Positions 10,254-23,400 of a DNA stretch of 64,000 bases are shown one piece after another. The translations under genes were made by a program, and so were the position numbers. Position 1 is the first letter of the stretch; the number at the start of each line of letters is the position of its first letter. The notes beneath the pieces were generated by a model. That model was not told where the DNA came from, did no database searches, and worked only from the letters and a program-made list of their open reading frames with translations. The stretch spans positions 1,283,001-1,347,000 of the forward strand of contig WAEK01000012.1 of assembly GCA_011634665.1 (NCBI GenBank), read 5' to 3'. Source of the DNA: Mortierella sp. BCC40632. Its lineage: Eukaryota > Mortierellomycota > Mortierellomycetes > Mortierellales > Mortierellaceae.

Positions 10254-12807
10254 TTAATGGCTGGGAATGGCTGGTCCTGTCGTCTTCCACCAAGCTGGGA
10301 ATGACTCCAATGCCTCAGAGAAACCCTTCAGCTTCGAACACTGACTCCTCATGTTGTTAGCCTTGGGCAATCCAAGCTCATTGGCAAAGTACATCGCTTT
10401 GGCATAGCGGAAGCAAAGCTCATCCCTGAAGGCTCCATACAACTCGGCGTTCAATTTGCGCTAATCACATCAATGAGGATATATAAAAAAAAAAAAAAAA
10501 AAAAAGGGTCTGGGTCAATACAGCCGCTCAATTTTTCCACAAGAACTGGGTGGGACAGGGTTCCTCCTCCAACGGATAAACTTACCCCTCCTGAACGCTT
10601 GGATTCAGGATAAGCGTGCGATTGGTGAATCAAAAAGTCATTGGGAAGAACATAGTAGTCAATTCCTGAGATGTAGATCTCGTACAAGCATGCCTAAGGA
10701 GGATAAAGAGAAACATGGGTCAATCACCTCGTATTCACACTAGCAGTTTTGGTTAATCCCATTGGGATAAAACAAAACAAAACAAGCTAAATGCAACCCA
10801 ATTGCTGCAACATTTTGTTTGTCTTCTAGTCTCTCCAGAGGAGAGCCCAACTTACAGCCTTGTTGGCACCATATCCGACAAAGCGCTCGTCACACCATGG
10901 GGTGCCTTCCTTCTTGAGAACAACATAGGGCTCGTACTTGTAATTGAATGTCTCGACCTTGTAAATATCATCTGTCATGTACCACTTGGGATAGTTGGAT
11001 GCTCCGTGACCAGGCTCAAACTTGGCCGAGTGGAAGGCCATGAGCTTCTTGTCCTTGACGAGCTTCTCAACAGCACCCTTCTCCTTGGGGAACGTGGCCG
11101 AGTCAACACCATCTTCCTCATGCGTAAACTCGAATGCGGGAAGAACCAAGGCACTTCCTTGTCTCAATAACCGCATGGCCTCTGGGTTCTCACGAAGTGT
11201 CTTGCGAAGATCCGTGCAAATGTGAAAGTCAACGTCGAGCAACATAAAGTAATCGGTTCTAGCAAAGAGACGGGCCACGTTTCGCCACATATTGAGCTGG
11301 AAGTCGAACCGGTCAACGACAACGTGTACGTCCACGTATTGCTTCAGCAGAGGCTCGGACTCGTACAGGTCGTGAAGTGCCTGGAAGTGCATGTCTTTCT
11401 CCTCGTTGTCACGGATCCAGATGCTGACCGAGATAGGGCCGCGGTAGTTGCGGACCAACTTCTTGAAGACTCCGAATCTAACGGAAGGAAATGATCACAG
11501 CGGACGAACAGAAGGCGCCAGTGTCAGTGTCAGATATTACATCGCCGCAATGGACCGAAGACACGTTTGACTCCGCCTCAGACCCGATCAGGGGTACTCT
11601 GGGGCACGAAAAGTCCTGTGTGTGTGTGGACAGGAGAGAAGAGGAGCGATGACTGGCATGGATGACTGCAGGTAGTAAAAGGATGGGGAGGGAGGGAGGA
11701 GAGCGGGCGAGAGTGCTCAACAGAATAAATAGCATAGCGTCGCCATGGGCTTGTGTATCTGTGGATGTGTACACTCAGAGAAGGGAGAGAGAGAGAGAGA
11801 GAGAGAAGAGAAAGGACGCTTTCATTCGTCTCTAACACTCAAGGAGGGGGCAGAGCGATGGTGACCAGGATGTGCTTGTGTCTCTGTCCCTGTGCCCTTT
11901 TTTTTGCACTCTTTCTTTTTCACTTCTCTTTCTTTGCGCGACGAGGTGTCCGCCAAATGGGCCGCAGGGGGCGCTGTGGGCGAGTTTGTCGGTCCTGACA
12001 GTTCACTGTCTTCTGAATGGTTTTCTTTCTCTCCTTGCCTGTCTGTCCTGCGATATCCTGTCCTGTCCTGTATTGTTCTGTCTGTTCTGTGCCCTCGCTG
12101 GTCCTAGCGGTTCCTTTTGTGCTTTTATCTCCTTATTTTCACTGCTCCATTCGTTGGATTGCATTAGGAGGTCTCTGGAGAAACGGCCGAAGAGATGATC
12201 CCGGCTATGAGAGGAGCCATTACCTGTTCTCGGTGATGAGAGTCGTAATCGTCACCTCCTCACGGTCAAAGTTGCCCTCTGCTCGGAAGTAGTAAGGCAT
12301 GACCTTGGATGGTTGCATGGCGGTGCTGTAGACTTTGGACAGATAAAAATCTTCATCGACCATGTGATTGTTGTTCTGCTGAATGGCTGGTTTTTAGACC
12401 ATGAAAGCAAGGTACGGGATAGCCGGTCGGAGAGAATTGCAGCAATTGTAAAGGAAGATGGGAGTTAGAATCAGTATCGACGGGAAGGAAGGGGGATAAA
12501 GGCAGGGTCTTGTTGACGAGTCAGGGGAGGTTGCTGTACCTTTGGTGGTGGTGGCCGGCTGGATGTTCATTTTTTGCTTGCTGTACTGAATGCTGGAGAC
12601 CTCAAATGTTGGCGAGCGTGAGTCGATCCAGGAACCACCGACACCAGCGGCGCCAGCACCGCGCTGAATCATGTCTGCAGCATTCTTGCGGAGGTCTTCG
12701 GATGCAAAGAAGACGACATTTGCATAGATGACAGAGAATACCAGAAATCCAAGGAAGAAGTAGCGGAAGAGGCAGGTACACAGGTTTCCTGATACTGCCA
12801 CGGCCAT
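10254..12807 (-). CDS. Glycosyltransferase family 49 (LARGE/B4GAT1-like), type II membrane protein
   Basis: Five exons, 12807-12540, 12386-12224, 11477-10856, 10693-10586 and 10460-10254, close in phase to give 455 residues. An N-terminal hydrophobic anchor (FRYFFLGFLVFSVIYANVVFF, about residues 13-34) fits a Golgi type II enzyme. The lumenal part carries VTIxTLITENR, ISVSIWIRDNEE and, near residue 225, the LLDVDFH metal/nucleotide-sugar DxD motif. The WCDERFVGYGANK box and the PNDFLIHQSHAYP segment typical of GT49 follow. Family members extend glycans with GlcA or related sugars. The fungal acceptor is unknown, but glycoprotein or wall-glycan modification is likely. Length is normal for the family. 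The 5' region carries a long GA repeat. Confidence 0.88.
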
Positions 12808-14275
<1,468 letters not shown>

Positions 14276-17200
14276 CTACTTGGGCTTCTTGAAGCACTTG
14301 AACTGGGTCTGAGTAGCGTGCCTCGAGTCTGAGAGCACCTTTCTCAATCCAAGCATATCGTTCTCCAAGCTTCCTCCTTGAGGCTTGAACGCATTGTCAA
14401 TCGTGGTATAGATCTGTTGCAGCAGCTCGCTCGACGTTGGTGACTGGTATTGAACCATCGTGTGGTTCATAAACTCCATTTCCAATGTCACCTGCAGCAA
14501 ACCCCCCTTGCCAAACTCCTTCACTTCCTGGAAACACCGCAGACAATCTTGCGTCATATTGACCAGCAGAGCCGACAGTGCCCTATGCACCAGTGGCGGG
14601 GCAATTTCGGTGATCTGTGCATGCACCACCACCAACGAGAGCAAGGCCTCATATATATAAGACTGTACTCCTGTCGGGACTGGAAGCGAGCCCCAGTCGA
14701 CGCCTCCGTACAGAATGCCATCTGTAATTAGTCGGTTCGTCACTACGGCCTTGCGTTTGATGTAGTCTTCAAATAAAATGTTGTCCAGCTGATCCACGGC
14801 ATCAACCAGCGTAATACCATCTTCAGCCATTTGAAGCCCACATGTCTTTTCAATCTCCTTGAGTAACCTAGGGATCGTCGCTGCTTTGAGCTCATTCAGG
14901 TTGCTGACCGTGACCAGGATACGAGAGTCCAGCTCGGAAGTGTCAATGACCTTAGTCTTTTTGGCAATGATGTTCTCAATTGTTCCTGTCCCGCTATTCG
15001 TCCCCACTTTACTACTGTTGTTGCTACTAGGTCGATCCGCATCCGCGAATGCTAGGTGAACAAGGCCATCCAAGAAAGAATAAAGTGCGCCAAGGAAAGT
15101 CTTTCGAATCTTGTCTGTGTGTTCTGCAGGGATTGTGGACATCACGTCGTCACTGGGAACAGAGTCCTCTGTAGTTGCTGTCCAGATGCTAGCAAACTTA
15201 TATGCTGAACGAAGGCAGTGCTCGTGAAAGTCACAAAACAACCCTACAAACACTGTAATCTGCGAGTTCTCTGCATGCAACGTCCAGTCCTCATGTCTGT
15301 AAAACACCTCGGCATCTAGCCAGATTAATTGACAGTAAATTGAGCGGGAGATAGAGAGAAGAGTCAGTCCCAGCCTTTTTTTTTTTTTTTTTTTTTTTTT
15401 TTCCTTAGAGTATGAGCACGTTAAAGAAGAAAATTAAACCCAGCAAAACCCTCCTTTACCTTTAGCCCAGTTGTAACAAAGGACATCCAAAAACTTCCAT
15501 CGGATCTCAGACATCAGGTCTACCAAGACCATGAACGATCCGCCTCGCAGACTTAGGCCGTTGATATCGTTCACACAGTTGCTGACTTCAGTAATGATCT
15601 TGCCCAGAAAGACGCCCGATACGACAGCACTGACCGTTCGAGGGGTGTGGTCCACAGTCCGCTCACCCCCATCTTCCTCTGGCTCATTCACAATCTGGTA
15701 CTCGGGGACGAGGGTATCGATAAGAATGTGCTTGAGTTGGGATGAATAGAGCTCAAGGACATCTTTGACCATTGCATTACATTGGGTAATCTTTTGTGCG
15801 TCCACAGCAGCTCCCGTCCGCCTCTTTTGGAACTAAAACAAGGCATATAAAAGTGGCAGCAAAAATGGTCAAACGCAACACTTGTACTTTGTAGGCCGAC
15901 TTTGGGTGAATCAAAACATGATAGCTTAAATAACAGGGCCACAAAATGACCAAACAGAATGTTTCCTACCTTTTGAATCCTGCCGTCCATGTAGGTCGTA
16001 GCAAGCTTCCAGAAGTCTGGCAGAAGTCTAAGCAGAAGCTCAGATAATGTCTTCACACTAGCATGAACAGCTATCCATATCTTGACTTCAGCCCTCTTGC
16101 CTATAGTTCATTTTAGGCATCAGAGCCATAGCAGTTATTATCAATAATCCCCTGACAAACGAAACAAAGTATTCTTCAGATGGCGTCAGAAACTCATTCG
16201 AGACAGTCTAGGGCACATACCGAAGGTAGTCTCAAATTCAGTCGATCGAAGAGCCTCCAGAATTTGCTTAAACAAATCTGTCCGCCCAGAAAGAGACATG
16301 ATATGGGTATTGACCAAATCTTCTTTCTTTCGAAGCTCTATACACACGATAGAGAAGTATGCCAATCGGTTAGGACAATCGAGTAAGAGACGGTGTGAGA
16401 TTTCACGCTGTACTTCAACAAATATCCCTAACGACATAATTTGATCCGCAATATTTACCTTCAAGTAAATGAGCCTGTTCCTCATACGATTCTGTCATAA
16501 TCTTTTTGATCCAGCGGTATTGGCTTGATAGACAGTGCCATACAGGGTCCGTCGTAGTATCTAACTCATATAACAGCCTAAAGATCTACGTCAGTCTGGA
16601 TAACTCTTAGAATGACTGATAAATGAGAAGGATCATTACACCTACTTAATGTTTCTCTCGTGTTCCTCCATGCCTCTCCAAGGTTCTTCCAGTTGGCTCT
16701 CCAAATCAGCTCTTAGTCGACCCGTAATGCGTTCGACCTCGGACCAAACACGGTCAAAGACCTTTCGCTTAGTCTCTAACAATGTTGAGCTTGAGGAGGA
16801 ATCGGCGCTATTGGGACCTCCAGCACCAGTGCCCGTTGGAGTGTTAGCAGGGAAGGCCTGTGCATGTAGGACTTTGCCCTTATTATAATCGCGTGCCACT
16901 TGCTGGTATTTCCCCTGTTTGATACTCTCCTGAAGGGTACTGGGAAGGTTGAAGAATAGGCGGTAGGGCTCCAAGAGTCCTAGTGTCGATCGAAGCTTTT
17001 CAATCTTTTCGCGTCGCTCCAGAACCGGATTAATCACTTCATGAGCTTTTCCATATGATTCTATTAACAAAAATAAAAAAAAGAGGAGTAGTGTTATGAA
17101 AACTGAAGACTTGGGAATATCCAAAAGGAATCGATGCCTAAAACCCGAGTCTTGTACCTCGAAGTATAGAGTTGAGCTTGTGTGTGCCGTAGTCCTGACT

Positions 17201-18265
17201 CTCATTCAGTGTCTTTTCTTTCATGTCGTCGTACACCGCTAGATTTCCAAATGTAATGCTGGTTAGAATGTACTCAAGGAAAAGATTTAGGTAAAGTGGG
17301 TGTTTCTTTCTTTTGGCAAAAAAAACAGTCAGGACAACCTACAATCAATTACGTTCTTGGCGCTTACGAAGCGGTCAAAGTTGTTTTGGACGAGGACCCT
17401 GAGTGCTGCCGATCGTCGCGTCATAGACACCTTGAGGTTATCTACGCCTGCAACCAGATCATCGTATGAAGTCTCTGCATGGACTGCATAGAGATATCTC
17501 TGAGGATTGAAGCTCTTTTGGGTCGAAGAGATGAGGTGGACTAGGTAGTTTCATCGAAGAGTATTATTCGGTGGACAAATGAAGCACGCTGTTAGCGACT
17601 GGGCATAGTTGGGTTTGTCCTGGTAGTTTCAGCAAACAACGAGTGAGGAGGACAAGATGCTCGAGTCAACAATGACAGGGTATCCGTAAATCCTCTTTTC
17701 GACCCTGCTTACTCATGAATCAGATAACCAAGACCCTTCCTCTTCTGCACCATCAAGGCGAACACTTTTTCCCCTCTTCTTTCTAGAAACATACTATCAC
17801 CCTGACGGACGTTCTTGGATTTGAAGATGTTGCCCTTGACAAGACCTAGTAAGTCGACTTGCTCCGAGAGAGTCGAAGTCTCGTCATCGACTACTGAGGC
17901 ATTCGCGCGTCTGTCGCGAGGTGTCGTCCTGCCTCCATGGGGATCGTTGTTGATTTCATCGTCGTGGACCCAAGATGGCAAGTCTTCTTCATCGACCCAT
18001 TTGTCGGGATTAATCTTGTCCAGATGGTAATGGCGTAGAACTGTCAGATATCCATCCCACGAGCGAAATGTAGTCGCATTTCAGGACGCGCCGATAAGTA
18101 CATGAGATTATCAATAAGTTGTAAGTGACAGACTCTGTTCATGAGTCAGATAAAGACCGAAAGAGAAAGAAAAAAAAGAAGAAAAAAAAAAATGAACGGG
18201 CAGTGAATGGCTCAATGACCCCCGTTCTTACGCTCAATGTCCTGAACGTCTCTAGATGACTCCAT
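14276..18265 (-). CDS. SEC5: Exocyst complex component Sec5
   Basis: Ten exons: 18265-18232, 18040-17713, 17512-17343, 17238-17158, 17060-16646, 16577-16459, 16412-16221, 16100-15970, 15832-15460 and 15315-14276. All phases close, giving 960 residues, the usual Sec5 size. Sec5 is a subunit of the octameric exocyst that tethers secretory vesicles at growing tips. Diagnostic segments are DLLGLVKGNIF and FNPQRYLYAVHAETSYDDL. The run NNFDRFVSAKNVID plus VYDDMKEKT matches the Sec5 N-terminal core, as does EPYRLFFNLPSTLQESIKQGKY. The long C-terminal CorEx/CAtCHR-like helical region fills exon 10. The acceptor of exon 7 is ambiguous (16412 or 16427). The 5' ATG has a short first exon of 34 bases. 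Confidence 0.9.
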
Positions 18266-19214
18266 GGTTAAGGTGCCAGGTTGGGTAATGCTCCAGTCTT
18301 TGAAGAATTGTTGGCTGGTAACAGCAATAGTTCACAACGATTTTCTGGCGCTCTGGGTATACTTTTGGACGGATGTGAAAATGGCCTTGTGCAACTGGAT
18401 GCGGAGGTTGCATGATGGAAGGGTTCGAAAAAAAAAAAAAAAAAAAAAAAACGTGACTTGCAAGCACATACCTCTCAGTCGACCAGGCACTGTAATCTGG
18501 TCAATAGTAGCCAATGCGGCGACTCCCCCTATCATCCCCAGCCTCAAATAAGAGTTTATCGCTGTTTTTTGAACATACAGCGCGACTATCCATGCCAGGA
18601 ATGCGGGCTTGGCTTGGTTAATGGTTAATAGCTACCGAGTCAACCGACTAACGATACTGATATTCGGATTATGCTATCTACTCATCGAACTATACCAAGC
18701 GCCAAAAGCACAATACTGACTAGCGTATGGTAAACCCTAGACCGAGTCAAGATTAGTTCACGAACGCTCGAGTCCAGACAGGCTATATATTTAGTTTGTT
18801 GCGACTTTGCAAAGAATACTTGCGCCCTCAGGTCGATCTCAGATGGCAAGATACTCTTACGTGTTTATGCTTCTTTGAACCAACAGCGATGTCACGACCA
18901 TTAACGAAGTGTTGACTGTAAGACCAGTTCCCCAGCCAACAAGACCTGTCCCTCAGAAAAAGTAGCTGCCAGCAAAGAGATTCCCGTACGAAGGATGGCC
19001 AGATCCCTGCAGGGAGACAGATATTGTTGCTGCTTCTGAACCGACCCATAGGAGCCGTTTTTTTTTTTTTTTTTTTTGATATAACAAAAGAGACTCAATT
19101 GACATAGAAAAAAAGGCATTCTCTTCTTTGCATGACGGAACCTCTCCACTAGGGGGAACGCAGGCATTGTGATCCTTACCGACGCTATGCAGAAATAGGG
19201 CAATCGCACGGGAC

Positions 19215-19218
<4 letters not shown>

Positions 19219-19269
<51 letters not shown>
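19219..19269. repeat. (AG)n microsatellite
   Basis: About 51 bases of uninterrupted AG dinucleotide repeat in non-coding DNA. Confidence 0.9.
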
Positions 19270-19271
<2 letters not shown>

Positions 19272-20365
19272 ATAGCTTTCCTCCTCATTCTTCATCCCGC
19301 TGCTGCAATGGCCCCCAACTCAAACACGGACTCAGCGGTGCACAGGCATGTGCTACGAGACACGGTAGAATAGTCTAAAGGACTCAATCCTATCCCAGTC
19401 TGTCTTACAAGTACACGGAAACAGAACAAGCGACAAGCATCCCCCGTTTTCTGGACAATACCGTATTCCACTGGTGCCAAGGTTAATCTGCATCCCCATC
19501 AGAGTCCCTCTCCATCTTCCGTTCTCGAAATGGCGCACCCATGCCACCAGAAAAAAAAAAAAAAAAAAAAAGGAAGACAGCTGAGGCAGAGAGACATGCT
19601 TCCCTGTCCGATCCCGTTTTGACTTGGATCACCGTCAATAGAAAAAAAAAAAAAAACGGACAGCACAAAATGCCTGCTCAACGTTCCCGCTTAAGTTTAG
19701 TCTAGAAGGATATGCTCCGTGTGAACACAACAACGCGAACAACATAGCAGGGTGGCTATCTTTCCCTCACTCACACACGCATACACTCAATCACATTGGT
19801 TGCGGAACGATCCGAGGGCAAAAAAAAAAAAAAAGCAGACGCCTTCTATCTCGTACCTCCAATCACTCTCAACAGTCGCGCACGGGCATTATTTTGTTCG
19901 TTTTTACTTTCTTTTTATCTTTTTAACTAACTGGGCTCTGTTCAACAGACAAGTTGGAAAGGAGTGTTTTTTTTTTTTTTTGGCTGGAATGGAAAGCGAA
20001 GGAACGTATGAGAGAGAGAGAGATAAGAAAAAAAAGGTGAAAAGAAGGAGAGATAGACTATGGTACATGAGCTGTTCTTTCTCTAGTCTGTGCAATGAAT
20101 TAAAAAAGCGAATGATAAGGTTGCGATAAAAAAAAAAAAAAAGAGGATAGAGAAAATATTTGGTGCCATTAAAATAGGTTGTCAAACCGCTTAGTGTTCA
20201 GTAAAGTATAAAAAAGAGTTCTCCTCCTCAAGCGGAGGAGAAGAGGGATCTCCGTAACCCATCCCCCCATTTTTTTTTTTTTTTTTTTTTTGTCCCACGC
20301 GCTCAAGCTGCTAGAACAGTAGAAAAAATCTTCCCAGATTCAAAATATCGGCGGATCTGGCGTTT

Positions 20366-20367
<2 letters not shown>

Positions 20368-20442
<75 letters not shown>
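20368..20442. repeat. 75-base poly-T tract
   Basis: An uninterrupted T run. On the minus strand it reads as A75 starting 53 bases after the stop codon of the zinc-finger gene, so it lies in or just past its 3' untranslated region. Confidence 0.9.
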
Positions 20443-20447
<5 letters not shown>

Positions 20448-20494
20448 GGGTGTCGACCAATTGTCTGTGTTTCTTTTTCTTTTCTTTTCTTTCC

Positions 20495-23400
20495 TTACTC
20501 ACCCACGTAGTCCTTGTCCTCATCACCATAGTCACCTTCACCTCCAGCCTTCTCTATTCCATAATCCTGCAAGTCGCCAACACTCTCATAGCTGAGCCCG
20601 ACCTGAGAGGCGAGCGAGTTTCGGTATTCATTGCCTTTGGAGGATGGTGACTGCCCAATTGACATCGAGGGTGGCATCGATGGCTGCGAATTTGGTCCGT
20701 GGGCTCCCATCTCGTCGCCTACTCCAGCTCCGCCAAGACTGAGATTGCTGCCACTCCCAACACCGCCACTACCACTACCGTCGCCAAGCTGACCTGAGCT
20801 AGGAAGTGGGTTCCGGATGCGTTTCTTGGACAAGTCCAACATATGGACCGTCTTTTCATGCGTTCGTAGATTGTGCAGCTGTGTGTAGGCCTTTTGACAA
20901 CCCGGTTGAGAGCATTTAAATGGCTTGAACTTGAAGTCCTGATGAGTGGCTTTGATATGAAGAGCAAGACTCTTTCGTTGAGAAAATGCCTTGGTACATC
21001 CTGCGATCACACAGAGGAACGGCCTATGCTTGGTCACAGGTGTATGTCCTGTCCTTTCGTGCGATTTGAGGTTGTGGAGCTGAGTATAGGCCTTGTTGCA
21101 TCCTGCGACGGAGCATTCAAATATCCGGGCAGCAATCGCCTTTCTTGGATGACCACCAGAACGCAACTTGGCTTCATCTGTTAATATCTGAGACCCCCCA
21201 TCATGCTCTACTGTGGTGGTGATCATAGTGGCATCGAGATTCGGAGTCGAGGCGGCTGTGTTGGCAGAGATGGTGTTCCCTGGGAAACTGGGCTTGGGAC
21301 TAGAATCTGAAAAAGAGATGCTCGCGGCATTCAAGCTAGTGGTGATCGAGGACATGGCACCGCTCGAAGCGATCGATGAGGAAGAGGCAACCGAATTGTT
21401 TCTCACATGATTCTTATGCATGGATGAAAACGGCCCGTTGACCGACTGTGAGCGCTGGGGAGGAGGGACCCTTGTCATGCCTGGACGAGATTTTGACGTC
21501 GATGGTGTTGGAGCTGGTGTATACGACGCGACAGCACCATACTCTGGGTGTGAGATAATGGTTGGAGGGCCGAGACCCATTGGAACTGTGTCCAAAGAGG
21601 CTGAGATGGCCTTGTTCCCATTATTGGACGGAAGCAGCTGCATCGAGGGAAAATGCCCCTGGGGATTAGGCTGCATTACGGTTGGCGAAAGAAGTGGGAG
21701 TCCACCCATCACTGCAACCCCGGCTGAGGGACTCGTGAGGGGAGGACCCTGTCCGTGTCCAGTATAGCTTTGATCATAATCCATCATATTCCTGACAAAG
21801 GTGGGATTCCTTGCAGGATGCATACGCTTCAAAAAAAAAAAAAGAAAAAGAAAAAAGAAAAAAAAAGATAAACGAGAAAAAGACATTAGACGGGTCATGA
21901 TGGCTATTGGCAGGTATCTCTCATCAACAGTCTGTTACTTTGCAATGTGTATACATACCGAACGCTCATTGGCAATTGCCCCATGCTGTTCCATGTTACC
22001 ACTGTTCACAGCATAAGAAGGATCCTGCATAGGATTTCCAGCAGTATCAAACGATCGAGTATGCCTTGGTTGTGGTCGTTCTGGATGTTCTAGATAATCC
22101 ATCGGGGGAGCGGAGAGGAAGTGTGAGCGGTTTTGCTCCAGCAAATCATAGCATGTAGAGCGCCCACGGTGGAGCTGCAATGGGAAAAGTTCTCAGGGCA
22201 CAGAGGAGCATGCAACTTAGTCCCTGAGTCGAATCTCGCTCCTCTTCCCCACAAGCCTGTTCCACCATAGTGAAAGTGCATCCCAAACCCTGAACCCCAC
22301 ACATTTATACACACATACCACCCTCCGCCTGATAACGCAGTAGCCCTCACATGGCTCTTGCTGCGCGAGCATTTCCCTCACCAAGACACTGGGAGGAGAC
22401 CGAGTCTGAGAACAACCAATGGACCGCTGGCCAATGCTTAGCGAAGAATAGGTTATTTTTCTTAATTTTTTTTGGACCAGTTACTGAAGGAGTCTGTCCC
22501 AAAACTGCATCAAGAACAAAAGGATGAGAAAAGAGGGTTTTGACAATGGAACACGATGCACTCTGTGTTTGGGCACACAGACTCAGTTCTCCGCATATGC
22601 CGCCCGCATTTGGTCACTAAAACATCAAGTGCTCCTCCTCCCAGCTGAGCTCTCTTTTTCGTTTTTCGTTTCTTTTTTATCGCCCGTCAGAGAACTTGGC
22701 TCCGTACGACGTTTGGACCCGGCATAAAGCCATCGGCTCACGAAGTGTTCTCGGCGAGTCATCATAAACGCTTGGTAACGTCCATGGGTAGCATTGCTCT
22801 CACAAAAAGGCCGGCTTTCTTACACTCGACTCCCCAAGGTTTGGATCATATGTCAACCACCGTCACCCCTTTGATACTAGAGCGTGTTGGTAATATGGTT
22901 TTAAAGTAGATCCAGACCCGAGACTCGGCTGCGCGCAGTGTATCCATCCTTGGTCAGCTCTACCACTCCGCAACCCTCTCCTCCCCTTCTCTCTCTCCCC
23001 TTCCTTACCCTTTGGGCTATTGCTAATATATGTTCAAGCTCAGGCCCATATCCTTGATCGTCCTGTCCCCCGTCTCTTTCCTCTCTCTCGATTTTTTTTT
23101 CTTTTTTTCTCTCTCTCCTTCCGCACGGCCATCCTCTTTTTGTCTCACACTCCATTTCCCCTTCCTCAGGGGAGCCCGTCAAATAGAAAGAAGAAAGAAA
23201 AGAAAAAAAAGTCAGATGGCTCGACCTTGCTTGGTTGCAAACGCTGATTTCTCATTCGTGGACGGCACAGGCAAACGTATTAATGCTGTACGACCAGCGC
23301 CAGACGACAAACAAATGAAAAGTGGAACCATTCATCCAACCATGAATTTCCAAGCAGACCAGCGGTTTTTTTTTTTTTCGTTTTTTTTTTTTTTTTTTTC

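Larger units (their letters stand above)
18266..20494. other. Spacer with homopolymer tracts
   Basis: Lies upstream of Sec5 and downstream of the zinc-finger gene. It has an AG microsatellite (19219-19269), several poly-A/T runs of 14-24 bases and a 75-base poly-T (20368-20442). No gene is supported. Confidence 0.5.
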
